Source: Odontesthes bonariensis | Taxonomy: Eukaryota; Chordata; Actinopteri; Atheriniformes; Atherinopsidae | Length of the DNA stretch: 64,000 nt | Direction: 5' to 3' | Assembly: GCF_027942865.1 (NCBI RefSeq) | Contig: NC_134526.1 | Span: 5,769,284 to 5,833,283 of the forward strand | Notes under the pieces: model-generated | What the model saw: only the letters and a program-made list of their open reading frames with translations | The model's database searches: none | Told to the model about the DNA's origin: nothing | Part shown: one piece after another, positions 1-13,229 of the stretch | How the letters are laid out: each line of letters opens with the position of its first letter | Position numbering within the stretch: position 1 is the stretch's first letter | Made by a program: the position numbers and the translations under genes

Positions 1-336
1 ATAAATACAAATAAAATTTAAGCTAAATAAATAATAAAGATAGATAGAATAAATTTATTCATCTAATTTAAACATCCTCTTTTTATTTTCAGGCTAATTT
101 AATGATTTATTCTTTTAAATCTTCTTTTAATTAGTTTAACAGGTGGATAAAAGCTGTTTAAACCTGAATATTTAAGAAGTTTAAGTTTAAAGTGAATTTA
201 ATTCGTGTTTCGCAAACAAAAAGAAAAAACATTGATGTTAGAAGAAGAAAGTGTAGAATGATGTGAAGCGACAAAGGGATTTTGCACGCAGCCGTGTGCA
301 CGTGTGTGCACGTGAGTGACGTTTGTGGTGTTGCAG

Positions 337-3300
337 GCTGGTGCAGCTCAGGAACCCGTGGGGACGCTTCTCCTGGAACGGCGCCTGGGCGGACGACTGG
401 CCCCACTGGCCCCTGCTGCTGAAGAGGGAGCTGTGCACGCAGCGGGCCGAGGACGGCCTGTTCTGGATGGACTTCTGGGACTTTATCAGGTGCACCAAGA
501 GCCCACAGCTCACGGTTCCAGGCAGAACACCAGCTAAAGAAAGTCTGAAAACAACAAGTTTCATTTAATGTCTGAGCCGTTAGAAAGCTCTGAGTCTGCA
601 TTTCCATCACTGAAACACACAGTTTGAGCTCTTTGTCTTCATGAAATAAGACAAACTAACCAGATTTATTCAGGTTTGTTGTGAAAACAAACCTGAATAA
701 ATCTAAATGTCTCAGGGATTTAAAAATTAAAAAGATCAGAAACATTTGAAAAGATTTAAAAAGTCCCATTAATAAAACAGAAGCATGCTTACAGAGTGTC
801 TTTTCTCTCCAGGTACTTCGACTCGGTGGATATCTGTAAGATCCATTCGGACTGGCAGGAGGTTCGTGTTCCGGGCGCTTTCCCCCGAGGAGCCAACGTG
901 CCGCTGATGGTGGTGTCCATGACGGTGCTGGAGAGGACGGCCGTGGAGCTGGCTCTGTTCCAGCAGGGCAGCAGGTGGGGCACCAACTCTTCTTCTGAGG
1001 AGGATCACTTCGCCTTACTGTGGTGAAGAAGCAGCTCTGCATCTGTTGTTGTCATGACAACAGCTTTGTTTTCCTGGAGGATTCATATCAGTTCTGACCC
1101 GGACCTCATTTCTTTGTATATTTGCAGGAAACCAGGAAATCGGTGCAAAATTCAAACGTGAACATAAACCCAGAATCTGAGTCAGAACCAGAGTTAGTTC
1201 AGCTCTGAGCAGCTTTAAAGTGAATATCTGCAGATGTTTCCATGGTAACAGCTGCAGAGATTCACTGAAACATGTTCCAACATGAACATAAACCCAGAAT
1301 CTGAGGCAGAACCAGAGTTAGTTCAGCTCTGAGCAGCTTCAAGGTGAATATCTGCAGATGTTTCCATGGTAACAGCTGCAGAGATTCACTGAAACATGTT
1401 CCAACATGAACCTAAACCCAGAATCTGAGGCAGAACCAGAGTTAGTTCAGTTCTGAGCAGCTTCAAGGTGAATATCTGCAGATGTTTCCATGGTAACAGC
1501 TGCAGAGATTCACTGAAACATGTTCCAACATGAACATAAGCCCAGAATCTGAGGCAGAACCAGAGTTAGTTCAGTTCTGAGCAGCTTCAAGGTGAATATC
1601 TGCAGATGTTTCCATGGTAACAGCTGCAGAGATTCACTGAAACATGTTCCAACATGAACATAAACCCAGAATCTGAGTCAGAACCAGAGTTAGTTCAGTT
1701 CTGAGCAGCTTCAAGGTGAATATCTGCAGATGTTTCCATGGTAACAGCTGCAGAGATTCACTGAAACATGTTCCAACATGAACATAAGCCCAGAATCTGA
1801 GGCAGAACCAGAGTTAGTTCAGTTCTGAGCAGCTTCAAGGTGAATATCTGCAGATGTTTCCATGGTAACAGCTGCAGAGATTCACTGAAACATGTTCCAA
1901 CATGAACATAAACCCAGAATCTGAGGCAGAACCAGAGTTGTGTGTGTGTTTTATTTTTGTTTTTTTTTTCTTTTCATTTAGTGTTTTTTTTTTGTGTTGT
2001 TTCTGTTTTATTTTGTGTTTTTTGTTTTATTTCATGTTTTTTTGTGTTTCTTTTGTTTTCTTTTGTGTTTTTCTGTTTTATTTGGTGGCTTTGGGTCAGA
2101 TTTCCTCCTGTTCATCTGCTGTAGATAGTTCTTTAGGCCTGACACTTCCTCTTCTGTCCTCCACTTGTCCAGTTTTGTTTTTACTTCTTCTTCTCTTTAT
2201 TTATTACCTGCTTTAAAGCACTTTGGCACACCGTAAGGATTGTCTGTAAAGGGCTGTAGAAATAAAGTACATTTACATTTGCATTGATCAGTTTTGCTGT
2301 CTTTGTTCTGTTCTTCAGGCGTTGGGACACAGCAGAGAGCCACCTGCTGGACCTGTGTGTGCTGGTGTTTCGGGCCGCCTACGACAGCTCCGGCACTCTG
2401 ACGCTCGGCCGGCTGCTGGCCCACAGCCGCCGCTCGGTCAGGAGATTCGTGGGCTGCGACATCATGCTGGAACCGGGCGAATACGCCGTGCTCTGCTGCG
2501 CCTTCAACCACTGGCACTCCTCTGTCACAGAGGGCTCAGGTAAGAAGGCCAAAACCCTGATTTTAAACCTTTTTATGAGCAGGATACTCACAAATATGCT
2601 GATAACCATGAGATCTGAAGCCTCAGAAAGCATCAAAGTTTGGCTGCTTGACTGATGAACCTGACTGGAGTTGTGTTTTCAGCGAGCAGCGGCAGAGCCG
2701 AGGCGCCCGGCTACATGCTGGCCGTCTACAGCTCCAGGCTGCTGATGGTGGAGCAGGTGACGGCCTCCAACACCACCATCGCCGACGCCGTCACCCAGCT
2801 GGCAGAAACCAAAGGAGAGCGGCACGAGGTGATGCTGCCTTCACTTAGCAGATCATAAAAAACGACAAAACGCTTGCTCCATAGTCGATGAGCTCCCGCT
2901 TCTGAGAGTGTTTTAAAGTAGAGTTTCTGGAGTGCCATGAGAGTCCAAATCCATGAATAAATGCTCCAACGAATCCAAAGAAAGGGCCGACTCTGAGAAG
3001 AATTTATTATTATTTTATTATTATTATATTATATTATATTATTATATTATTTATTTAACCATTTATCATTATTATTATTATTATATTTATTTAACCATTT
3101 ATTATTATTATATTAGTTATTTAACCATTTATCATTATTATTAATTTAACCATTCATTATTATTTTTATTATATTATTTATTTAACCATTTATTATTATT
3201 ATATTATATAACAATTTATTATTATTATATTATTTATTTAATCATTTATCGTTATGATATCATTTATTTAACCATTTATCATTGTTATTATTATTAAATT

Positions 3301-6300
3301 TATTTAACCATTTATCATTATTATTATTATATTATTTATTTAACCATTCATTATTATTTTTATTATATTATTTATTTAACCATTTATTATTATTATATTA
3401 TATAACCATTTATTATTATTATTAAATTTATTTAACCATTTATCATTACTATTATTATATTATTTATTCAACCATTTATCATTATTATTATTATATTTAT
3501 TTAACCATTTATTATTATTATATTAGTTATATAACCATTTATCATTATTATTATTATATTATTTATTTAACCATTCATTATTATTTTTATTATATTATTT
3601 ATTTAACCATTTATTATTATTATATTATATAACCATTTATTATTATTATATTATTTATTTAACCATTTATCATTATTATTATTATTATTATTATATTTAT
3701 TTAACCATTTATTATTATTACATTAGTTATTTAACCATTTATCATTATTATTATTATATTAGTTATTTAACCATTCATTATTATTTTTATTTTATTATTT
3801 ATTTAACCATTCAGCTATAAAATGGCACCAAAGTTCCATTTTCAGAGTGTGTGAATATACTGAAGTAAAGTCCCTGAATACTTCGTCCTCTCAGGGTCGA
3901 GAGGGGATGACCTGCTACTACCTGACGCACGGATGGGCGGGGCTTATCGTCATGGTGGAAAACAGGCACCCACGACATCACTTGCACGTGTCCTGTGACT
4001 GCAGCGAAAGCTTCAACGTGGTGTCGACGCGCAGCAGCCTTAAAACGCTGGACAGCATCCCTCCTCTGCACAGGTTCAGCACAACACACACGTGCACGTG
4101 AATAAACCCGACCTGCATTTCTGCAGCCGGAGCAGAGGAGCGAACGCCGGCCAGAGATCCGTCAGAAGGCTCCCCCAAAGCGACCAGAACAGACGTGACG
4201 ATGTGATGTAGCGTTCATTTATAAAACATCGCCATCAGGGAGAAGGTTGGAGATTCTGAGAGACCACGCAGGAGTCAGAAAAGAAAGATGTGACTAACCA
4301 CAGAATAATCCAAACTAGAAAATTTCTGAAGAAATTTTGATGGGTGCCAGTCTACTGCCCGCCCTATCAACAAACCCTTTAGTTCAGTTAAAGTTGAGTC
4401 TCCTGTCACATATAAACTTTGAATGAGGTCTCTGTGATGTTGTATGGCTGAGTTAAGAGGCCTCCAAAATAGGGCAGTTTTTGGCATTTTTGGCTCGTTG
4501 AGTACTTTTCAATCGATTTTCCCATTGAAAATCGATTGAAAAGCACTCTGTGAGGCCCAAAATTCCTAAGACAAGTCTGCTGAAGACAGTTATGTCATTT
4601 TTACCAAGGTCCTGTTTAAAATACAGCTTTTATGGCATTTTCAAAATGGCCTCGGTAAGTGCTTTTCAATGCATTTTCCCATTGCATTGTGGGTATTTTC
4701 AAACTTCCCCTCAGTATCAGTTTAAAGGAGAAAAGCAGATCAGATTATAACATGAAGCTGTTATAACAGGGCATCCATCTTGGCTCTACCCTCATAAGTA
4801 GTCTTAGAACAGAGCAGGCTAACAAGGCGTTGCCCCGGTAACAGGAGCAGGCTAACAAGGCGTTGCCCCGGTAACCGGAGCAGGCTAACAAGTCGTTGCC
4901 CTGTTAACAGGAGCAGGTGCGGCTCGTCTGTGTCACTCACATGTACGCTCACTATGGCTTCTTGAAATTGCACTATAATTTTGACTGCACTCGACTGTCT
5001 CAAACAAACGGTCGCTGTTCGAAAAGTAAAAGTCGTATCCGAATAATTCTTGAACTGTCAGCGCCCCAAGAGACGGCAGAAGCCAGTGGTGTAATTTTCA
5101 TTCAGCTACTATGTGTGGCTCGTTTGTTATGGCAATTTTAAAATCATTTTTACACATTGATTTTATGGTTATAGGCATTTATAATGGAAATGGAGAGGCG
5201 ACCTCAGGCAATTTGCAATTTGTGAGGAATCTGTGAGGCAGAGCTCAATGAGTGTGACTGTGTGAAAGAGGACAAAAATACCTACATTTTGAAGTAAAAT
5301 CTGTCCAGATCGGGCAGATATTTTGGACATGAGAGACATTTGTTTGAGGAATTGGTGCAGTATCGATTTTTGAGTGAGGATCTAAGTGGGAGAGACACCT
5401 CGGCCGAGATGTAGTCTTCCTAAAACGGAAACTGCTATTGTGTCAAAGCTGTATAATGTATCAACAAACCCTTTAGTTCAGTTAAAGCCGAGTCTCCTGT
5501 CACATATAAACTTTGAAAGAGGTCTGTGCGATGCTGTATGGCTGAGTTATAAGGCCTCCAAAATAGGGTCGTTATTGGCAGTTGACGCAGTTGGCTTAGC
5601 CAACTGCCAAAAACTGCCCTATTTCTGAATTTTCAATACATTTTCCCATCCACAATTTTCCCATTTTGCCGGAATACCTTTTGACTTCTGAGAGCCAAAC
5701 GTAATAGCACACCGATCGAGGTGGTTGCGCAGACAGCGGTGTGCTTTTTATGCCGGTCGGACCATCGGTGCCAGACTAGTAGCGCGCCGAAATTCATGAC
5801 GGAAACGGTAGAATAAGAGTCCGGCAACAGAGTAATATGTGTGTCTAATGCCTTCAGCATTGGCACCCATAATAATATCTGAACAAAATACCTGCTCACT
5901 CCCACCGTTCTCTGCTGGTTCACTGCAGCCAGAGGATAAATCAGGCAGTTTAACTCGTGTTTAACTCACCTTAAAGTGAGAGAAATGCTCGTAGACTTCC
6001 AGAATGATCTAACAACAAATAGACAAATAGAAAAGTCCTAATATTTGTATATTTTCACCTTAGTGAGGAGGATGCTGCAGAGCACACGTGCACACGTGCA
6101 CACGTGCACACTTACCGAGCAGAATGGAGCAGGCGTCTGTAAAAAAAGGGAAAGGTTATCCAGGACGGGTCGAGCTCGGTTATAGATGGTTTTAATGTGT
6201 TAAACCAGCACTTTGCTTTGGATAAAAGTGTCTGCTAAATCCATAAAGATAAACATAAACACTTATTTTCTACATATAAGCTTTTATTGGGCTTCAAACA

Positions 6301-6867
6301 GTAAACACTCACACAGTTAAAGTGGCGTTAACTCGCTGCAGGGTGCATGAACGACCATGAACGGCCACTCTGAGCCACGTCTGTCTCTGCCCGACGCGAC
6401 GGGGATTAAACGAGACGAAGCGGCTGCAAAAAGCCTCTGAAATTAGTCTTTTTGGCGTGTAAGGTACACAGAGACAGATGCTCACAGATTCTCCTGACTG
6501 TGTGACGCATGAGAGCAGCAGAAGTGTGTGAAACACCATAAACAGTTGCTCTTAGGTTCATGGAAAAGCCGCCGTCACTTTCCATGCTTCGTCTCCTTTA
6601 ACTGTCGCTTCAAAGCTGCCACCATCTTTAGTTTCTGCTGTTCTTCAGCCAGAGCTCCACCTCCGTTAATCCATCTTTTTCCTTTTCAGACAGGTGCTCG
6701 TAGTTTTGTCTCAGCTGGAGGGAAACGCTGGATTCTCCATCACGCACAGACTGGCTCACAGGAAGGCGGTCCAGGCTTCTTTGGGGAACTGGAGTCCCCT
6801 GAAGGCAACGCACAGCCCGGCCTTGAGCCCCGAAACTGCAGGTCTGCATCAGCCTCGACCGCTATGA
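337..6867 (+). CDS. capn15: Calpain-15 (small optic lobes homolog), last six exons, 5' partial
   Basis: Exons read as 337-489, 813-974, 2319-2539, 2683-2828, 3895-4073 and 6690-6867 (TGA 6865-6867). All are bounded by AG/GT and phases join without a break, giving 345 residues of the C-terminal part. The first exon holds the end of the cysteine-protease core: [17 protein letters not shown] contains the catalytic Asn in the calpain NPWG motif; the Cys and His lie upstream of the window. Downstream exons match the SOL-homology region of calpain-15: [73 protein letters not shown] and a C-terminus ending LHQPRPL, close to human CAPN15 as I recall it. Calpain-15 is a non-classical intracellular calpain with N-terminal zinc fingers (not in view). 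The introns carry a 124-bp satellite, an AT-rich array and an interspersed repeat. Family assignment is very secure; the exact 3' UTR end is not visible. Confidence 0.95.
1161..1940. repeat. 124-bp minisatellite, about 6.3 copies, in a capn15 intron
   Basis: A near-perfect direct repeat with 124-bp period: the phrase AACATAAACCCAGAATCTGA recurs at 1161, 1285, 1409, 1533 and so on. Units differ by a few substitutions only, for example GAGTCAG versus GAGGCAG. The rest of the 975-2318 intron holds a T-rich stretch (1940-2090), a short Tc1 remnant and a LINE 3' tail. Confidence 0.95.
2090..2280 (-). mobile_element. Tc1-like transposase N-terminus fragment joined to a LINE 3' tail
   Basis: Positions 2090-2175 match the segment near 34243-34320 that encodes, on the minus strand, part of a Tc1-type helix-turn-helix (LSPADEQDLK-like). 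It is followed at 2190-2280 by a tail (GCTTTAAAGCACTTTGG, then AAATAAAGTAC) also seen at 37910-37970. The match is nucleotide-level within this window; the family name is from general knowledge. Confidence 0.55.
2999..3805. repeat. AT-rich minisatellite (TTATTA / TTTAACCATTTAT units) in a capn15 intron
   Basis: About 800 bp of irregular units built from TTATTATTA runs punctuated by ATTTAACCATTTAT. It fills most of the 2829-3894 intron and ends about 90 bp before the acceptor at 3894. Confidence 0.92.
4330..5877 (-). mobile_element. Unclassified interspersed repeat, long copy plus a partial copy
   Basis: Positions 4552-5877 are the reverse complement of a repeat also present at 60049-61421, with shared landmarks: GGTGCCAATGC...GGCATTAGACACACAT at one end, a GGCAGAAGCCAG block, ACCCTTTAGTTCAGTTAAAG, and CTTAGGAATTTTGGG at the other end. 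A second partial unit lies at 4330-4550, since the phrase CAACAAACCCTTTAGTTCAG appears at about 4370 and again at about 5460. No long open frame is seen. Class unknown to me. It occupies much of the last capn15 intron (4074-6689). Confidence 0.7.
4795..4920. repeat. Short tandem repeat, about 3.5 copies of a 34-bp unit
   Basis: GAGCAGGCTAACAAGGCG followed by TTGCCCCGGTAAC recurs three times with small changes, inside the interspersed repeat. This block is not in the related copy at 60.9 kb in the same form. Confidence 0.75.
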
Positions 6868-7206
6868 CCCCCAGTCAGAGGAGGTGGGAGGGGCCAGAGG
6901 TGGTGGGAGGAGCCAGAGGACAGAAAACAGGGTTATTTTCTTTAGATAATGGACTGTTTCAGACACAGCATCACATTTAGCGAGCGCAGCAGAGGTTTCT
7001 TAGAGACAGAGCTCCTCCAGTCAGAAGGAAATCTCACCGGTCAGTTTAAAATAACCTCACAGCTGTTTATCATTAAGGTGTGAACAGATGTTCATATTCC
7101 AGACGTGCACCTCACAGCGGGAGAGTTCTTCATCTTTTTATTCTTCCCCCTCAGCATCATCCACGTGCACAGTTACACCAGCTGATCTTCCAGACATTTA
7201 ACTCGG

Positions 7207-8542
7207 AACATTTCAGAAACATTTCAGAAACATCTCAAAAACATCTCAGAAACATTTCAGAAACATTTCAGAAACATCTCAAAAACATCTCAGAAACATT
7301 TCAGAAACATTTCAGAAACATCTCAAAAACATCTCAGAAACATTTCAGAAACATTTCAGAAACATCTCAGAAACATTTCAGAAACATTTCAGAAACATTT
7401 CAGAAACATCTCAGAAACATTTCAGAAACATCTCAAAAACATCTCAGAAACATTTCAGAAACATTTCAGAAACATTTCAGAAACATCTCAGAAACATCTC
7501 AGAAACATCTCAGAAACATCTCAGAAACATCTCAGAAACATCTCAGAAACATCTCAGAAACATTTCAGAAACATCTCAGAAACATCTCAGAAACATTTCA
7601 GAAACATCTCAGAAACATCTCAGAAACATCTCAAAAACATCTCAGAAACATTTCAGAAACATCTCAGAAACATCTCAGAAACATTTCAGAAACATCTCAG
7701 AAACATTTCAGAAACATCTCAGAAACATTTCAGAAACATCTCAGAAACATCTCAGAAACATTTCAGAAACATCTCAGAAACATCTCAGAAACATCTCAGA
7801 AACATTTCAGAAACATCTCAGAAACATCTCAGAAACATCTCAGAAACATCTCAGAAACATCTCAGAAACATCTCAGAAACATTTCAGAAACATCTCAGAA
7901 ACATCTCAAAAACATCTCAGAAACATCTCAGAAACATCTCAAAAACATCTCAGAAACATCTCAGAAACATCTCAAAAACATCTCAGAAACATCTCAGAAA
8001 CATTTCAGAAACATCTCAAAAACATCTCAAAAACATCTCAGAAACATCTCAAAAACATCTCAGAAACATCTCAGAAACATCTCAGAAACATTTCAGAAAC
8101 ATCTCAGAAACATCTCAAAAACATCTCAGAAACATCTCAGAAACATCTCAGAAACATCTCAGAAACATCTCAGAAACATCTCAGAAACATCTCAGAAACA
8201 TCTCAGAAACATCTCAGAAACACCTCAGAAACATCTCAGAAACATCTCAAAAACATCTCAGAAACATCTCAGAAACATCTCAGAAACATCTCAGAAACAT
8301 CTCAAAAACATCTCAGAAACATTTCAGAAACATTTCAGAAACATCTCAAAAACATCTCAGAAACATTTCAGAAACATTTCAGAAACATCTCAGAAACATT
8401 TCAGAAACATCTCAGAAACATTTCAGAAACATCTCAGAAACATCTCAGAAACATCTCAGAAACATTTCAGAAACATCTCAGAAACATCTCAGAAACATCT
8501 CAGAAACATCTCAGAAACATCTCAGAAACATCTCAGAAACAT
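7207..8542. repeat. 11-bp minisatellite, about 121 copies, downstream of capn15
   Basis: Uninterrupted array of AAACATCTCAG / AAACATTTCAG / AAACATCTCAA, all 11 bp. Because 11 x 3 = 33 bp, three units encode eleven residues and no unit creates a stop in one plus-strand frame. This makes a long open frame (7080-8597) that is a by-product of the array. It begins about 340 bp after the capn15 stop and could lie in the 3' UTR: no AATAAA was noticed before the one near 8873. Confidence 0.97.
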
Positions 8543-8599
8543 GGTGACTAACACTTTAGCTGACGGCAGCTGGTTGCTCTGTGGAGCGCTGAGATGAAA

Positions 8600-11060
8600 C
8601 CTTCAGAAGGTCACAGTTAAAGTTCTGATTCAATAGAAATAATTCAGTTTGAGTTCAGTTTGGCTGCCTGCACAGTTTGTGTAGATTCTGTATTTAACGG
8701 CACCAGAACCAGGAGGCTGTACTACACGGTGTGATTGGTGACTCATGGAAGTTCTTTCAGGTTCAGCTTTGAATTTGCAGCATCAGGAAGCTGCTTCACA
8801 TCTTACCAGGTTGCATCAGCTTTCTCTGAAAATCAGACAGGTTGATGCATCAGGCCTTCTGGCTGAGAAAAATAAAACCGTCCGAGTCTCCGTTTGACCA
8901 AACAAAGACGGATGACTCTGTTTGACTGGGACTCAGCAGCATCTTTATCAGAGATGGGAATGTTTCTGAGGTCCAAAACACCGACCGATTCCTCTAAAGC
9001 GCCTTCCTGCTGACTTTTAAAGATTTAAAACCAACAATTATGACTTTATTCATCAAAATCATCTCTGAAATATAAAATATTCCCTAATAATATGAGTGAG
9101 CAGCTCAGATTCATCTTATAAAGTGTTTTAAGATGATTTTAAATCATTAAACAACTCAAAAAAACTCCTTTTTTTAACATTTGAGAGGCTGAAAATGAAC
9201 TCAGACAATTACAAAAAGGCCTCTGACTGTTAGAATCTGTTTGTTCTTTTTTCGGATCATTCAGAACAGAACCAGGATTAAATCTGACAGAATAAGACGG
9301 TTCTGGTATTTTAATGTTTAGTTTTATTTTTTATTTCTAATAACCAAAGTTAAAAAAGTGGCTGAAGACGTAACAAGTAAACGTAAGAAAACAAAAAACA
9401 CAACAGAACACATCATGTCTGAGGACAATTAAAAGAAAAGAAGAAGAAAACAAGAACAACCAGATATGATATGCAGAAGAAGAAGAAGAAATAACGTTTC
9501 AAGAGATAATTAATCATCAAAAACACAACAAACAGGAACACAATATTTAAAAAGATTCAGATTAATTCGTTTTTATTTCAGTTATTAGTTTGTTTGCTGC
9601 TCTCTGACATGTTTTCTGTGTTTTCTTTGTGCTGTTTTTGCACCTCAGGGCCACCGTAGGTGTAGTTTCGGTTAAAAATGAAGCTGATTTTTTACAGAAA
9701 CCGGACCAATAACGGCGTCTTTCACCTTCTACGTCATGTTTCCAGCAGCTTTTAACAGACGTTTAACAGAGTCTGGCCACACAGTTCCTCCCGTGGCTTT
9801 TTAACAGAGACGTGAATCAGTTTTCTGAATAAGAGGATCCGTGTTGGGAGCAGCTCTGCCTCTGAGAAACGCCTCTGAAGCCGCTCGTCCCTCCACAAAC
9901 ACCAACATGTAGCGCTAGAAGAGCCACGAAGCACTTTATATCTCACCCACAGGGAGGTCTTCAGGCCCAAACGGCTGGATTTACTCGGTTTATCTCACTC
10001 TTATCACAGCTGTACATAAAGTGTAGGACACACAGTGGAAACCTGCTGCATTAGCACTTTATGAAATGATGCTGGATTATCTTTCATTTCAAAGACCTTT
10101 TATTCTCATGAATCCATTTTAATAGAAGATGAAAACTATGCAAACGTTTTTAAAGTCTTGCTCTGTTGGTTTATCTGATATATTTTCATCTTTTATCATT
10201 CAGGTTTGACTCTTATCTGTATTTACTGTATTAATATTTTATTAGCTGAATGTAAAACGGGGAAAATAAATATTTATCCCATTATTATTTCTGTAAATAC
10301 TGTTATTAATGTGACTTTATGTTAAAATACTGAAGAAGTTTTACGTCCCAGAGTTCTGAACGTCACATATGCTGCATTTTTTACCAGGTTTGCTTATTTT
10401 ATGGGACTTTGGGGCACATTTATGGGACGTTTGCTGTGTTTTTTTCAGGCTTGTTGCTGAAGGGTGACTCCGTTTCTGGGATTCCTTTAAAGAAGCATTT
10501 AGCTGATGGACTCTGGTTTTATTTCCATAAAACTAAAGAAAACCTTCTGATTAAGAAACTAACTTAACTGAAGCATAAAACAGAATTATTTCAGAATTCA
10601 GACCTGACTTACAGACCAAATATTCGCCTCATCGTATTAACTGTTGGACTTTTATAGACTGAAGGTCCATCAGTTGGTGCCTGCTGGAGGGTTTCTCATC
10701 TGTTATTTCAGCGAGTTTATGTGTCATTTGGCTAAAACTTACTGGTTGTAGTTGAGTTGTGCTGCCAGATGAAACCTGCTAAAAATAATACGCTGGTACT
10801 GAGTTATGCTGGGGGGCGGAGCCTATCCCAGCCGCCGTCAGGTGACCCCAGCTGAGAGTCAAACCAATCAACCTAACAAGCCTGCCCCACAGTCTGACCA
10901 TCACCACCATTTTGTTAAATAAGTTTTTTTTATTTTATTTCTTATTTATTTGGTTAGGACTCGGCACATTAATCAACATATCAGCAGAGCATCAACGTAA
11001 ATATGCCGGAGTTAGCACAGTTGCTAAATTACATCCGTTGTCTTAATGCAGGTATCATAA
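8600..11060. other. Intergenic stretch without a recognisable gene
   Basis: AT-rich sequence. A possible polyadenylation signal AATAAA lies near 8873. A scrap of a dispersed repeat occurs near 10810-10920. No conserved coding segment or RNA gene was recognised on either strand. Confidence 0.6.
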
Positions 11061-11279
11061 ATCATGAATCATCAGGTATCATTATTTTGTAAATAATTAT
11101 GATTACAATTAATTGAATTCCAATTGGTTTGAATTGGACTTTATTATTAAAGTGCCTTGAGATGACATTTGTTGTATTTGGGGCTATATAAATAAAAATG
11201 AATTGAATAAAAAAACATACTGACGATACACCACGACAAATGGATACAACATGTAGAAATCTTACATTAAACAAAAAAT

Positions 11280-11870
11280 AAAAATAAATCCTGTTTCACA
11301 TCAAAGTTAAGAGTCCGTACACAAAAGGGAAAAGACGGAGAGGTGACCCATGAGAGCAGCTCTGGCTGTTTTCAACCACTGTTTAAGGGTCTTTTTAAAG
11401 GTGGTGGAATTGTCCCAGTTTCTAACACGAGTTGGCAGTGTGTTCCAGCACTGTTCCTCTGATGGACTCCACCATTTGGCCAAACTTAGTCCTGCATCAT
11501 TGCACATCAGTCTCCTCTAGTGCTCTGGTGTTTACTCTAGAGGATTCTGTCTTTATGAAATCCTGTAATAGTGGAGGGGCTAATCCTTTGGAAACCTTAA
11601 AGATGAGACAGACATCCAAAAACAGCTGATAGCTATCAAAGTCCAAGATTTTGCACTCTGATGTATGTGACCATGTTGTATAACAGCAGGAAATACGAGG
11701 AAGCATCACTGCATGGGTAGAAGTATTCGCTGACTCCATAGTCAGGAAGGGTCTCACATGTTTGAAATTTGATAAGTTAAATTTAATTGTATTTGTGACT
11801 TTTTTAACGTGTTGCTTAAAATTAAGATTAGAGTCAAAGATTACCCCGAGGTACCTAAAGTGTTGTTAAA
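11280..11870 (-). mobile_element. Degenerate LINE reverse-transcriptase C-terminus
   Basis: Minus-strand fragments read LIFKVSKGLAPPLLQDFI and WNTLPTRVRNWDN...FKKTLKQWL. They align in order with the better preserved LINE at 20960-21616 (IFHGKAPPPLQEFV, WNSIPHTIRELPT, FTKHLKAWL). Several frameshifts and stops are present, so it is dead. The family is one with a Rex/L2-like C-terminal thumb region; exact clade not decided. Confidence 0.7.
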
Positions 11871-11899
11871 ATACATCCAAATGCAAAACAACAGGTATG

Positions 11900-12300
11900 T
11901 GGCAGCTCTGTCACAAACAGCACGGAGATCAGAGGCGCCCCTTCCTGCCTGAACGGTTTCCACACCAGATTTCACCAGTTCAACACAGATCGCCACCAAA
12001 TCCCCCAAAGCGTGGGCTCCTGAAGGCCCCGAGGCAGCAGGAAAACACAGAGTACAACAGAGGGTCCTAAAGACCACCGGTGGGAACACCGACGTCTTCA
12101 ACCTGTCTAACGAATGCAGAAGTCCGACGCACTTTCAAAGCATCCGTCCTCATCCTGGTCCCCAGGAAACCAGCCGCATCCATGAAGCCATGAAGTGCTT
12201 TAAAAAGCCGCTCATCCACTCTGTGGTCTCTGGTAGCTTTGACCCTCCACAGTTCGCCCAACAAATGGGAGGAAGAGTACAGAATTTAGTGTTTGTGAAT
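11900..12300 (+). mobile_element. Probable LINE reverse-transcriptase fragment, strongly decayed
   Basis: Short plus-strand phrases around 12090-12270 (VFNLS-like, FKASVLILVP-like, DPPQFAQQ-like, spread over different frames) resemble the N-terminal reverse-transcriptase motifs of fish LINEs. The call rests on phrase similarity only. The rest to 12660 shows nothing recognisable. Confidence 0.4.
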
Positions 12301-12667
12301 GTGCAGAAGTTGAATTGGTTACAGACAGACAGAATAAGGATGGATTGATGTTTACAGTGTATCTGCAGTGTCCCAGTGATGCTACATGGAGATATTCCAC
12401 ATGATCCGGATGAAATTGGGCCGTTTTTAACATGTAAGATGTACATGTAGCCTGTCAGAGAGATTATTAGGACTCATCTTCCATCAATGGACTCGTATAC
12501 ACACAATTCTGCAAGAAAAGAGCAGAAAACATCATCAGAGACGGTCATCCTCCTCAGACACAGCAATCAGCAGCTTCTTTCCTTCCTCCGTCAGACTGAA
12601 GCTAGAGACTGAATAAACACCAGCTACAACACATTTCAGAGTGTAATATTTATCCTATTATAGTCCT

Positions 12668-13152
12668 TTAAAGGTGGGGTCTGTGATGTTTTCTGGAGCA
12701 TTTTTTATCATATTGTCTGAAAACCTCCTCACGACCCCATTGCACTAAAATAGAATGTTTGGCAAAAAAACTAAATATTTTAGTCCATTGTAGAGGGTGT
12801 AGCAAGAGGAAATGTCTGACCAATAGAAGTAATGATGAGAGTTACTTCTATTGGATTCTGACATGCCAATCAACCGTCAGCCCCCCTCCCCCCTGCGCGT
12901 TCACAGACTCGTGAGTTTTTTTTTTTTTTTCATAGTCACTCAGTCTACATGACTCACACGCACTCGTGAGGTCTCGTCTAGTTTCGTTCTCGATCTCGGG
13001 AACATCCGAACACCTCGACCGACAGCATGCGTGTTCATGTGTTTTGAAGGCGTGGTTTCGAGGGGTGGGCTGAAGGGAGAGGCAAGGTTGTGTATTTTCA
13101 AAAATATGGCTTGCAGGAACCGTTTTTCCAAGATCTCAGACCCCACCTTTAA
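12668..13152. mobile_element. MITE with terminal inverted repeats (AAAGGTGGGGTCTG...)
   Basis: The left end AAAGGTGGGGTCTGTGAT is mirrored on the right as CTCAGACCCCACCTTT, spanning about 485 bp. Terminal bases are flanked by TT and AA, compatible with a TTAA-type or A/T-rich target. No coding content. Confidence 0.7.
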
Positions 13153-13229
13153 GTGCAATCCTAACACAAACAGTGCAATATAAACAGCATGTGAATCACT
13201 GATGTCTTTCATCCCAGAGAGAACTTTTT

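Noticed and set aside
7080-8597. A 505-codon open frame with an 11-residue period
   Set aside because: It is produced by the 11-bp satellite (three units = 33 bp). Nothing in it resembles a protein domain and the flanks are not coding.
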